Assembly (NCBI GenBank): GCA_005408345.1
Contig: SEMN01000935.1
Location: forward strand, 1-64,000
Reading direction: 5' to 3'
Origin: Macquaria australasica
Lineage: Eukaryota > Chordata > Actinopteri > Centrarchiformes > Percichthyidae
Length of the DNA: 64,000 nucleotides
Numbering within the stretch: the first letter of the stretch is position 1; the number at the start of each line of letters is the position of its first letter. This document shows, piece after piece, positions 26,501-38,280 of the stretch. A program made the position numbers and the translations under genes. Below the pieces are notes generated by a model. The model worked only from the letters and a program-made list of their open reading frames with translations. It was not told where the DNA came from and ran no database searches.

Positions 26501-29500
26501 CTGAAGTTTGGCCCTAAATTAACCATCTTATCCACTGATATGGTTATTCCAACTCTGCTAACATGAAAGGTTCTTCTAAACGTCTTAGAGGATATACAAT
26601 GTGGCACATACTGCATATTTTCAATGTAAAAGAATATAACCTATGTCATGGATTGACACATTTTAATATGATCAAGGCTCAGGTAGGCTAATGCTAATGC
26701 TGTCCTCACTGATTCATTATTGTTCCTATTTAATTAAAGTTACTTTGCCCCACAAGAACAGCTCCCTGTGATTTAGATTAGGTTGAACTTAAAGCAGCAC
26801 TGTATAGCACTTTCATGAAATATTTTCAAAATTTTGAACATTTGAATCCATGTTTGAGTTCATGAACTATAAACAATTAATAGCTGAAGATTTATGCCTG
26901 TTCACTTGTACCTTAATTTTTTTTTTTTTTTTTTTTGTATTTCTCTTTTTTTTGTGGAAGGTCTCTTTCCTGTTTGCGCCTAAAAACGAAGAGTCATGAG
27001 AAACGATCGCTGCAGATATTGTTGAACATCATACATTCTGGTAAACTGATGTATGTGAATGTGAATTTTCTATGAAACTTAAATATTGCTTCAGCCGTCA
27101 TATGAGGAGTAAACCTATTACATGTGAAACTTTTTTCATGGCCGGAGTGAGAAAAAGTCGTCACTCAGCTGAATGTTTACTAAATGTTTGCAAGCTATTT
27201 TCGCACAAGTTTTTGTCACTGTTAAGGTAATGAAGCCTGTTACAACATGTGGTGTCCTGTGGTATTTATGAAAAAGCAAGTGTATGTGCTGTAACATTTG
27301 TATTGAAATAAATTATGTACATGTTGCATGTAATTTCCTCATTAATGTGTGATCATTAAATTGAAAACCAGTGAGGGGTAGATTCTATCTCTAAAAATTC
27401 AAAAGAACTGAAGATTAAGGTATGAGCCATCTGAATGCATCTAGCCTGCATGCTGACAGCAGTTAAGTCTATTTCAGTATGGGAAAACCAGTGATCAGCA
27501 TGTGATCCAGATGGAATGACGGACAGGAGGGAGATCGTGATATTATGAAAATGTTTCCATTCTACTTTTGAAACTGCATGTCTGCTCAATGCTCCAAGGA
27601 TTATGCAGACCACCTAATTCTATGCCAGAAATCCAAGGGAGGAGGACAGTAGAGATATATAGAGCCATAAAAATGTCTTGATATTTGGCACTTAGTCAGA
27701 GTGGAAAGCATTTTCATGTTTCTTTCGAGCATAAAATATGTTTGAAGACGACATACCTTAAGAGTAGATATCATGGTTAGGAATGCAGAAAACCATGACC
27801 AGAACAACATCCGGCATTTAATAGGTTTTGTATATCAGTTGATACCTCAGGATTTCATGGTGAACAAAGACATTGAACACTTACAGTATTTTGAAATATG
27901 ACGTGTGTTTTCAGTAGTTGCAGTGCTGTTTTCTCTGTTCATGTGACAGAGTAGGGTGCAGAATGAGGCCATATGACAAGTCATACATTGTAAGACTGGA
28001 TGGAACATATCTTCTGTTATATCTTTTGCTCTCTCCATCTCATTTGCTTTCACACATTCATTCTGCCTACAATTTGTACAGCTGCTATATTAGAGTGTAA
28101 GCTAACCTTAGTGGTAAACCATGCTGCTTGAAAATGTAAACAATAAAGCATAAATCTAACCTCTGTGCTGCAGCCAAACAGGGTTATATTACAACAAAAT
28201 AAGTCTGATCTTACATTTTTCCTCATCATACTTATATACTAACTAGCTCTTCACTGCAACACAAAAACAATGCTGTTTTTCTTTTTCCTTCAACATGGAT
28301 CATCAGCTGGTGAGGGTGGTGACTTTTAACCTGGGACCTGTTAGCTTTAGCCTCAGTCGTTTAGTCTGATATCATGTAGGCAGCCATAAAGTCCATTTTA
28401 ATGAAAACCGTCTCATGCAGCTATTGTTGGCTTAATTATCTAGCTACAGCTGATAAAATCTGCTAGCAACAGTTGTAATGTCAGCCAGCCGAATCGGTGG
28501 TTGTCGGCTACAAATGAGCAGCTTGCTTTTGTCTACTTCTGTCCGAAGACCCATTATTTCAAAAATGACTAAAAATCTCAATGGAATTCAAAATCTAGCA
28601 CAGTTATCATTGTAAACTGCATAAGTGCCTTATGAGAATGGAGAGCTTGACAGGCATAGCAACAGTAACTAATGGGGGCGGGGCTTAGCAAACACTCAAT
28701 TACAGAGAGCCATTCAGTGATCTATGAACTACTGTAAACTGTGAAGTGTCAGCCCTAGACCTACTTATGATTATATAAACAGTCTAAAAGCTATTCATCA
28801 ACTTGTTATTCATGCCTTCCTCCTGCAGTTGAATTTCACAGTTCAACATCGGTGTTGTTGCAGAGGCATCTTCAGTGGAAATGCATCTACTTTTGCGCAC
28901 AAGAGCTCTTCACCGCCCATCACCCTCGAATCCTTTAAACTCAAGTTTTCCCCTGCAGCGTCACATTGTAATTGCAGTTTAAATCATGTCATATGCTCCC
29001 TGTCTTTCAGGCGTTTAGCTGTGCACTGAGGGCGATCCACAGGGATGTGTGCAGACATAAGTCTGAGAGATCTGCCACGTGCTCTCTGGAGCTTGATGGC
29101 CAGTTTTCATACTGACAGAGAAACTTCAAGAACTCGTACCCAACTTATTATACCAACAGCCTGCTCAGGCTTTCAAATATAAGTCCATGCATGGTAATAT
29201 CTGTCATTAGGCTTCAAGTACTCAAATCCTTAAGAGCAAGATAAAAAGGCAATTTTCCCATATCTAGACCTACCATGTTGTCAGAGTCACAGTTGTAAAA
29301 AAAAATGCACTGGGGAGGGAAAACTCTCTGGAAAGAAGGGGTCTGTTTTAGGATGGGATGACTATTTTCTCAGATATGTTAATCATGGCAGTGACATACT
29401 GCATACAGAGTTTGTGCTTGTGAAAATGTTGTCTCTGATAGATCGATAAGTCCCCTGGCACTTTGGTGACTACAGTGGCCAAGGCACCAAAATGTCTGCA

Positions 29501-30095
29501 GTCCCCTCGCTCCCAAGGGCCTTACTAGCATGTGTGTGTGTCTGTGTGTGTATTTGAGAGCGCGTGGATGTATGCGCATCTCAAATCATAGCTTGTCCGC
29601 ATCTGAAAAACTAGCTCCACCCGACCTGAGGTTATGAAAGCAAATGTGAACTCAAAAGATGTGCTTCGTTCTGTTTTCAAGGGCAAAGAAAGAGCAATAA
29701 AACAAGTCTTCAAAAAATAATTTACTTCTCAAACATGCTGTATTCCGCTAACATGTTTGCTACTCGTCACTACCACAAACTGAGTACAGTTTTCCTGTAC
29801 ATTTTCTCATTCTTCACTGTGTCAAACACATTTTTGTTTCCAATCTGCAGTCAGCCAATGTAAGCTCAGAATATAAGATATAAGATATTTCCTTTGACAG
29901 TTGACTTATGCTCTGTTTTGTAAGATGGAGACTCTGGATTGTGCAGTGTCAGCTCTTTTCCCTGAGTCCCTTTATAAATAATGGAGCCTTTGGCAACAAA
30001 ATACATCATATTTAAAGAAACAAATCCACGTCCATATGACATGCAGTGCAAGTAAATTGCCAAACTACAAAGATGTCAATGGGATGGATGTGACA
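23537..30095. other. adrb2 3' UTR and downstream intergenic DNA
   Basis: The 3' UTR begins here. An ATTTATTTA element lies at about 23856, of the AU-rich type known to destabilise mammalian ADRB2 mRNA. The first AATAAA-type signals downstream are at 24892-24897, about 24965 and about 27307, so the transcript end cannot be fixed from sequence. A T-rich run sits at 26917-26937. No further gene is supported; all ORFs are short and motif-free. Confidence 0.45.
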
Positions 30096-30103
30096 TTAGT
30101 GAT

Positions 30104-30460
30104 TCAATTCAATTCAATTCAGTTTTATTTATATAGCACCATATCATAACAAAGTTATCTCAGGGCACTTTTTCATATAGAGCAGGTCTAGACCGACTCT
30201 TTATATTTACAGAGACCCAACAGTTCCCACCATGAGCAGCACTAGGAGACAGTGGCAAGGAAAAACTCCCTTTTAACAGGTAGAAACCTCGAGCAGAACC
30301 AGGCTCTGGGTGGGCGGTCATCTGCCTCGACCGGTTGGGTTGAAGGGGGGGGGGGGCAGAGTACAATTTCCACATAGAGATGTAAAGCAATAGTTGTGGT
30401 AATGGTATCGATGTTATGTGATGTGAACTCAATATAGTATGTAGGGGTCACGGGTTAATC
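30104..30460 (-). mobile_element. 3' end of an L2-like LINE (truncated copy)
   Basis: Read on the minus strand, it ends GCTATATAAATAAAACTGAA followed by TTGAATTGAATT repeats. A polyadenylation-like signal and a short tandem-repeat tail in place of poly(A) are the usual L2-clade terminus. Inside are ACCCAACCGGTCGAGGCAGA and CCTTGCCACTGTCTCCTAGT-type segments typical of a very abundant fish repeat. A run of about 13 G lies at 30344-30357. There is no coding region, so it is a 5'-truncated relic. The upstream boundary is uncertain. Confidence 0.65.
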
Positions 30461-32677
30461 ACATAATGAATGATGCCTCAAAAGCTCTCAGGGATACGTG
30501 AGCATTTATCTAATGGTACAGCAGCCCACATGCACCCCTCATGTTTTTCAATAAGCCATCTAACTGTCAACAAGCTAACGGACAGTTAGCAAACTCTGGC
30601 TTGGTCACTTATCAGACAATAAGTTTGAAAAAAAAAAAAAACATGTTTGTACCATCAACTCCTGTTTCATAACTGCTCTCCTTTTGTGGAGCAGTTTATA
30701 CTCCAACATTAGATAATGGTGCAACACAGATAATAAGCTATGATAACCCTCCATTTTTTGAGACACTCTCAAGACGGCTTGCTAGTGGTCAACGTCGCAA
30801 AGACACGTGTCAAAATTGAACTTGACACCAAAAACTCATGTGATTTCACAGATCGCATTGAAATTTAAATTACTTCTATTCATTGTGAAATATTGCTGTT
30901 TTTAATGCTGGTGCTGGTGTGGTACCTTTAATCTCCTGTTTTTGTGTTTTTCTGTATTTTTCTTCTCTTCTCTTTCTTTCCTCTGCCTGCTGCTTTACTC
31001 TTTGTAAGTTGATGACCATAAGGTTCAAGTGGCTCCTGATTTCTTTCCTCCTAGAGACCAAAGGAGGATAACACAGATGCCGCCCAGTGCACAGAATACA
31101 GAGCAGCTCCTCTGAACAGACTGGCTATAAACTGCATACTCATATTTCTAGTTTTATTCAAATATTTCTCCATCTTGCTGCTGATAGTGGATGACTTTTG
31201 GTTTAAAACTGAATAAATTGGCACATTGGCACAGGCCAAAGAGGATGCAGTGTAATAATACCATTTAAAATGTGCCTAAGCTCTGTCTTTTTCTTTCCCT
31301 CCTAATGGCTCAATTATCTGACAAAATAACACTCGTAATTTGCTTCCAAGTAATCAATTTGACTCTGAGGCAGCTCCAGTATATTGTATTCTTAATGGTA
31401 AGCAATTGTATTTGTTGATGGCTTTGTCAAGTATCACTTTTACCACCTTTCTAAAGCCACCCCGGAGCCTTATGTAATACTGCAGTATACTTCTGTTTGG
31501 TTGAAATACAAAGTCCTGGATGAAGATTAGGTTAGATGTTGTACACTCGAAAGCTTACATTAACCATGCACCTCTTTGTTGGGGAGCAGTTTGACAAAAT
31601 TCAGGCTGTCACTCACTGGTGGATGTGCGTAAACAGGCGGCTTCCATTAGAAAATGTTCCTCTCTTTAAGTAATGGGAAATCTGACAGGTTTTAAATCCT
31701 CCAAAAGAAACACAAATGCAGGAAGGAATGATTGTCACATTTTGGTAGTGTCCTAACAAGGGTGAAAATCCCTCATTCTGACCCGTCACAGACAGACATG
31801 TCAGGCATCGTCACCACTCTCTTTATTCGTTTGACACCAGAATGATCTCCCCCAGCCTTCCCTGACATGCTCACCGTTGTTTTAAATGAGAGACAAAGAT
31901 GCTTGTCAGTTGAGTAAACAGATGCCAAATAAGGTGCTACAGATAGAGTGAGATGCTGCAGTGCAGAGGAAACTCATAAGTGTGTCTAAGTGTGAGTGTG
32001 TGGTTTTATAGGCTTGTGGTTAATGTCCAGTGGCACCGAAGTATCTAAGAGTAAACGCTGACTGAACAGAGGAGCACAACATGTGAAATGGAAGCTATGA
32101 ATTGTATTTAAACCACATCTCCAGGCCAATAGTAAATACTTAGCATAGGTAGTGTATCTCATTAGATCCATGTCAGTTGCTGCTGCTTTAACAGGAAAAT
32201 GGACATACTGGACTTTGTTTGCTATCAGCTGTTTCCTAGTCGTGGCAAAAGAAAGCAAAACAATACAAAAAATAATGAAATTACAATATTTATTTAATAA
32301 TTTTGAATAAAAAGCCAGCTGCACTGATCTTACAAGGCCCCATGTTTTTGAATAGACATTTACAACTTCATATTTAGGTCATGACCAGCGAGAAGAGACA
32401 GCTCCTGTCAACATGAACCTCATCTAATGAAAATCTGTACAGACAGAGTGAAACCAGAGTTAATCCTGCTGGCCAAACTTTTCATCACGAGCTGCTATAG
32501 CTGTAGTCACCTTGACCTTATTGAGGTTACAGGAAGACATTGACAGCGTGGATAATGTTTCAGTTTGCTCTAAGAACATCTGAATTTGAGCAGTCAACCT
32601 GAGACATTAACTTTTCTGTAATATAATAGAGAGCACACACTCTCCATTCATCCATGATGGAACAAACTGAAAAATGA

Positions 32678-32755
<78 letters not shown>

Positions 32756-33208
32756 TGGGGGGGTTTGTGGTGGATGTGATAAACTCATTCATCTGTTACA
32801 ACACTGAAGGACAATGTAGCCAGAGAAGAGGGTTATTATCCCGGGGAATGAGAGGTGTGATGGAGAAGGACATGGCAGGTTAGCAAAGCGAGGCAGAGTG
32901 TGTCTGTGTGTCCTGTACTATACAGCAAAGCATGCATGTTGTTCAAATCCGGACTGTGACAAATCAGGTATGCTCACTATGAGATTTAACAATTAACAAT
33001 TACTAGAGTACTACAACATCAACCTGTTACCATGTGACACAATAACTTCAGTAAAGGACTGCAGTGATGCTGTGAACGTTTTTGAAACACGACAGATCAT
33101 CGTTTTTCCTATCTGACAAGAGGATTGACATCAAAATCATCTCTGTTTCTTCAGAAGATGTTAAGCATACCATTTAAAGTGACTAGCCAAGGTATACAAG
33201 TGTACAGG
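30461..33208. other. Intergenic DNA, microsatellite only
   Basis: Apart from the (TG)n tract at 32682-32754 and an A-run at 30629-30643, no feature is recognised. No ORF shows a domain. Confidence 0.45.
32682..32754. repeat. (TG)n microsatellite
   Basis: About 36 TG units followed by a short G-rich run. Confidence 0.97.
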
Positions 33209-33213
33209 TAATC

Positions 33214-33602
33214 TGTTACGGTTTGCCATTAGGCAGCAGGGGAAAGGACCCAAACGCAGGCAGACGGCAGGCTGAGTGGTGTAGATCAATGATTTATTAA
33301 ACACAAAAAATGAACTTGCAGAAACTCAGGAAACCACACGCAGGGAAACACCAGGAACATGACACGGAATGAACCAACAGAGAACAAAGGGAGAGGACCG
33401 GTATATATAGGGATTAGACAACGAGGGAACCAGAAACAGGTGAAAAACAAGACACAGGTGAACCTAATCAAACTGGTGGGAAACGGACAAAGACAGGAAG
33501 TAAAGGGCACACAAGAACACAAGACCAGGGATTACAAAATAAAACAGGAAACAAGACCAAAAAGCACAGAGTCCAAACAAAAATCCTTAGTGGACCATGA
33601 CA
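33214..33602 (-). mobile_element. Solo LTR of an LTR retrotransposon (389 bp) with 5-bp target duplication
   Basis: In minus orientation it begins TGTCATGGTCC and ends CCGTAACA, so it has TG...CA termini. The flanking pentamers are identical: TAATC at 33209-33213 and at 33603-33607. It also shows LTR anatomy: CCTATATATACCGG (TATA box, about 33401-33412) followed about 110 bp later by TTTAATAAATCATTG (polyadenylation signal, about 33290-33300). No internal gag/pol sequence is present, which fits recombination between two LTRs. A 5-bp duplication fits Ty3/gypsy-type elements and some others. Confidence 0.88.
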
Positions 33603-33607
33603 TAATC

Positions 33608-36600
33608 TTTCCAAAGTGCTTTCCTTTATGAAAGATTGAGTCATTATTGGTAAACCACAATGCGGAAGGTGTAGTCTAACAAACTTCACAGTTGTATAAC
33701 ACTGTTCAGACAAAAAAAAATCTCAAAGTCTTGAATGCAAGTGGATAAAAGTGCGTTCTATATCTACTTTTTTGGAGATTTCAAATTCTGTCTGGCTGGA
33801 CGTTTGGTTGTGTGCAGTGGTGTGACCATGACTCTGACAGAAGCAGGGCCAAAGTTCCCTAAAATGGCCACTTCTTGGTCGTCCCGAAGGCTCGGCTGGC
33901 ATCGAGTGCTCTCTCTCTGACATCTTTTCTGGTTATTTTTGCAAACTGATGATGCGGACCCTAACCACAAAAATAGTTAATAAGTACACTGTTTTCATGT
34001 ACCTCCAAAACCCGCTATTAGTCAGTCAGTTAGCTACATAAATTAACAAACTAGCTAATTAGTCAATTTCTTTGTTTTCTCGCCATCTTTTGAAATGTTT
34101 TGTTTAATTGATTATGCTCTTGTTTAGACATTTTTGTTATGTTTTCGATTTTTCCCCTTCCCCACCCGCTTATGCCATGTTTTGTAGGGCTGCAAATTTG
34201 TTTTATTATTGTGTAAAAGTCTTGTTAACCAAAGGGGGGAAAAAAGAAACTCTACTTTCACGGTTTATACTAAAATATACTACTTTCAACCACTGACTGC
34301 TCACTGCTTCAATTCAGTTGAACTAAAAAAACACTTCTCCGTCCTTATGTCCTCACTTGTTTTAGTTTCATGAGTCCTGGTGATTTCCAGGTGAATATGC
34401 AAATATATGTAATATGTAAGGATTTTTTTGTCCTAAGAGCTTCAGATGCACTGTACAGAAAGGACATGAAAAGAAAGCATGTTTGTTATTATTTTATAGA
34501 GATTCTATAGAGATATAGAGTGTGTCACAGTTGAAATACTATAGCATGTTCCTAAATGTTCTTGAGACTAGTTATAGGCCCCTTTTAGTGAATAGCTCCA
34601 TGGGTTTCCAAGTGGTCTCAGTGGTTTCAATCTGAGAATGTCATCCAGGACAAAAGAGCACTGACAATCCCCTTGCTTTAGAAGGAAGTTATATTATGAA
34701 AGAGAGAGACATAAAGTCACGTGCTGTTATGAGCTGTAATTGTCTATTGTTTAAACTACCTTGTCTAAAACTTGGAGGACCAGTTAAACACCAATTACTA
34801 GTTTCTTTTGTTGAGTTTCTTTTTAACCTTCACTCTATACTGTGCCAAAGACATTTGAATATAAAAAAAATCTACATTTTATGCACTCAGGATTTCGCAC
34901 ATTGTTTGGTGGAACGTTTTTAGGTCACATGAGATTATTCAACCTTGTGTTTTTCTGCTGTTGATATTAACGAGCTTCTGTAATTCCACATAAGTATTCA
35001 GTGGAGTGAAGAGCGTGAAAAGCAAACGTCCCTAAAGATCATTTGAAAGTAACGCTGGGAATACTTAAAAAGGAAGAACAATTCAGTGCTTGTTTTGGCA
35101 CAACTGGACGTGTTTTGAACTTGTGCTAAACTCATGCCTGTGGGGGGAAGGAAGAAGCCCTGCAGCATTATTCAGCATGCAGACCTTGTATGCAAACATT
35201 CCTTCCTTTGGCTCATTGCTCTACAAGAACCTAATCCTTAGCAGTTCCTCTTTGTTTGGCCTCGCCTGAACTCTAACTCTTACTTACTCGCTTTTTCTCC
35301 GCCAGTTTCCATTGTGCCACTTCCATAGGCCAGTTAGTATCTTGTTACTGTAAATCAAGAAATGCCATTAGGCACGTTATTCTCTCCTAAAGTGTGGTTA
35401 AATTCAAGCAGCGCCATGTGTCCTGACCAAATCACTAGATATTGTGTGTATTTTAAACTCATCCTGTCAGGAAATGTATTTTAATAAAAAATCCACACCC
35501 GGTTCTTACTCACAGTGTCATACGAGGACCTTCCTGCACTTATAGACATCATTATTGGACGTCATTATTAGACTAATGTGACTGAGAGGACACTTTCCAT
35601 TATGCTCAGCTTGAATTGCTTCCATTGCCAGGCAGATGTCACCTGTTGTAAGCGGCTACAGCAGCTGATGCTACACAAGCTGCAGCTATATGACTTGTCT
35701 TTCACTGCCCACCTCTGGCTAAACTGAGGAACAACACCATCATGATGGCTTTTACAGAGTAGCACAAAATCAGCGCGATAGCTCTCTCTTGTGGAGCTTT
35801 CAAGACACGGCATTACACATTTGCTGCTAAGTTTCTCTACGGAGGCTCTGAGGTTCAAAGCGCAACAACACTGGACAAAACACATGAACAAATCAGAAAA
35901 CACGGGAAATAAAATCCCCTCCTCCTCAGCATTGTGGCTCCAGTGGCACATGGCTTTACAAACACGGGAGAAATTATTTTTAGTGTGTACTGTTTGAAGA
36001 AATTCAAGTCCCTTCTAAAAAATTTAAAGGAGACTTCAAATCAGTGAGACCCTTGTGGATTGTTGCTTTTATGAAACATTTCCTAAGTTTGAAAGCGCAC
36101 CTGTAGCAGCATTGCCCCTGTAGCACCACAGCATCACCACCTTGCCATTACAAATAATTAATACAAACTACTGTCTTTGTGTCTTTTCTTTTTTGGTGAG
36201 GCTATATTTTATATTTGAGATAATTTAATTATTGTCAAAAAAAGTTTATTTTTAGTCACATACACCGCTCTGGTGCCAAAAATAATTGCTAAAGCACCAA
36301 ATGTGTATTAATCCGCAACAGAAAATAGTCCCCAACAAATACCCGATTCACATTTTGCCTTGCTTACAGCACAGTGGTAGTTTAGGTAGGCAGAGTTCTC
36401 TGTCAGCTCAGGATTCAAACTGACAATCTTGACTGCATCCCATGAAAAGACCAAAACCAACAATCAGCTGATCCTAAGTATTGTCTGTGTATCCAAAGCT
36501 GATATTGCTGATATAGCTTATTCCTCGTAAAAGTATTAAAAACACATCAGTGAGTCACACTGTTGCAATGGGTGACACATTCCTTTATTACTCTGAACAT

Positions 36601-37353
36601 GGGTACTCTAGTTTATTTTGAGTCAATCCCACATTCACAGTTTTGCTGCCGTGAGCACTCGCTAGCTCACCAAATTTGTCTAAATCCGTGTAAGAATAAA
36701 ATCCCCAAATGCTCTATTTCCTCCTTTTTAAGTAACATTGCTAAAAATGACAGTAACCAGCGGTTTTAGAAATGACTGAGCCTTTTTAAAAAATGAAACT
36801 ATGTATTAGTGATTGTTTTCCAAAGATTTAAAAAGCTGAGAGCCTCAGACTGCCTGGGAAAGTTTGAAAGTATCGAGTGACGGACTAAAACATTGTTGGT
36901 TTTGTTCTTTTCATTATAATGGTTGACAATAAGAAAAATATATAATAACGTGGTTTTTTTTTTTTTTTTGCTGTAAATGCAGTAGTGTTTCCTGAAATCC
37001 CATTGTGTTTTCTCTAATGTTGTCTCTCCCATATGTGAATGGACAAAAGCACAAATAAACACTCAGCAAACAAAATAACATTCTTTATGTTTTGAGTCAT
37101 ATCTTCCAGAGATACAAAAAATACGTTTAGAAAACATATATTACAAGCACAATGCACTGTAATAACCATAGAATACATTATATAAAAGGCACATGCTTAT
37201 AGTCACTAAATCTCTGAAAACTTAACAGTATTGACATCATCTATCCTACAATAAGTGCTGTGTGGCTGGAACGTTGGAGTCGGTTTGCTGGTCAAGAAAC
37301 ATGTGACCAGATGAAGGAAATGTCAGTGAAGAACATAAAGTGCCACTGGGAGA
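33608..37353. other. Intergenic DNA downstream of adrb2 and sh3tc2, including sh3tc2 3' UTR
   Basis: The right part is the sh3tc2 3' UTR (minus strand). A minus-strand AATAAA is at 36584-36589, giving a 3' UTR of about 770 nt if used. A T-run lies at 36953-36969. No gene is seen between 33608 and 36580. Confidence 0.45.
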
Positions 37354-38280
37354 CTATATGTAGACGTCATCTAAGTCCGTGTGTTCACTGTGTGTGTCAC
37401 CAGATTTATCTTTCTCTGTGTGGTCGCAAGTGTTGTCCACGCTTACAGCTTCATCTGTGTTTACGCTAACAGTCTCTGTTTGGTCAGTATCAGACTCACT
37501 GACACCTTTTTGAATAGGATCTGCATGAGCATCTTTTTCTTTAGAGGGGGTGCTTTGTCCATCCTGAATATCAGATTCTGTGTGTCTTGTGGTGTGATTA
37601 ACAGGTATTTGACTGGGCATGCTGTGGTCAGTATCAAAGTCTGAGCCTTTGCCATCGCTTTGATTCTGGCAAGTTTGTAAAGTGTCAGTGGAGCTGCTGG
37701 AGTCTGAGATCTGCTCCTTAGCTGTATCAAAGGACTCGGTAAAAATACTGTCACTGTACGACTGACTGGCGATGGTTTCCGTCTCAGACCCAGGGGCGTC
37801 CACAAAAGGGCCATCTGTATCAGGAAGATTAATGTCGTGATCTTCTTTCCCATTAGTATCTCCAATATTAGTGTCTGTATATTGATCCTCTGTGTCTCCA
37901 TGGATTATACAAGTTCTTGGAAATGAGTTATCTTCACAGTTTTTATTTTCAGGTGTAGAAGTGAAAATGCTGTTTCTCTTAAGCAAAGTTTCTGTACTTC
38001 CCATATCAGCGATAGAGTCCTTTTCGTTCTTGTGGCCAGGTTCTGCGTCTGCATCGTCCACGTTTTCCTCTCCAACAGCAGCGCCTTCCTCTCCAGCCAG
38101 GACCCTCTTCAGTCTCCGGGCTCGGTCTCTGTAAACTTGGCACAGCTGAGCATCGGGCAAGTGGTTGCCGTGGATCTCGGCCAGCTTCATGTACACCACG
38201 TACAGAGCCTCAGGGTTAGCTTGGTCCTCCAGGGCCGCTGCCAGAGCCAAGTGGAAGTAGCCCACCGCATCAAAAGCATC
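37354..38280 (-). CDS. sh3tc2: sh3tc2 exon 22 (last TPR and acidic C-terminal tail)
   Basis: Acceptor CCTCTCCAG. It starts DAFDAVGYFHLALAAALEDQ, matching human DATEYFLLALAAA, and continues as a helix to RRLKRVLAGEEG. Then come about 248 residues rich in Asp, Glu, Ser and Thr with many D-T/T-D pairs, ending HTDLDDVYI at the stop 37354-37356. Human SH3TC2 ends about 60 residues after the same exon start. Confidence 0.93.
   Translation of the reverse strand, partial: DAFDAVGYFHLALAAALEDQANPEALYVVYMKLAEIHGNHLPDAQLCQVYRDRARRLKRVLAGEEGAAVGEENVDDADAEPGHKNEKDSIADMGSTETLLKRNSIFTSTPENKNCEDNSFPRTCIIHGDTEDQYTDTNIGDTNGKEDHDINLPDTDGPFVDAPGSETETIASQSYSDSIFTESFDTAKEQISDSSSSTDTLQTCQNQSDGKGSDFDTDHSMPSQIPVNHTTRHTESDIQDGQSTPSKEKDAHADPIQKGVSESDTDQTETVSVNTDEAVSVDNTCDHTEKDKSGDTHSEHTDLDDVYI

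Noticed and set aside
37461..37901. 146-codon minus-strand ORF overlapping sh3tc2 exon 22
   Set aside because: Alternative frame of the acidic tail; the exon 22 frame is fixed by conserved TPR sequence and splice phase.
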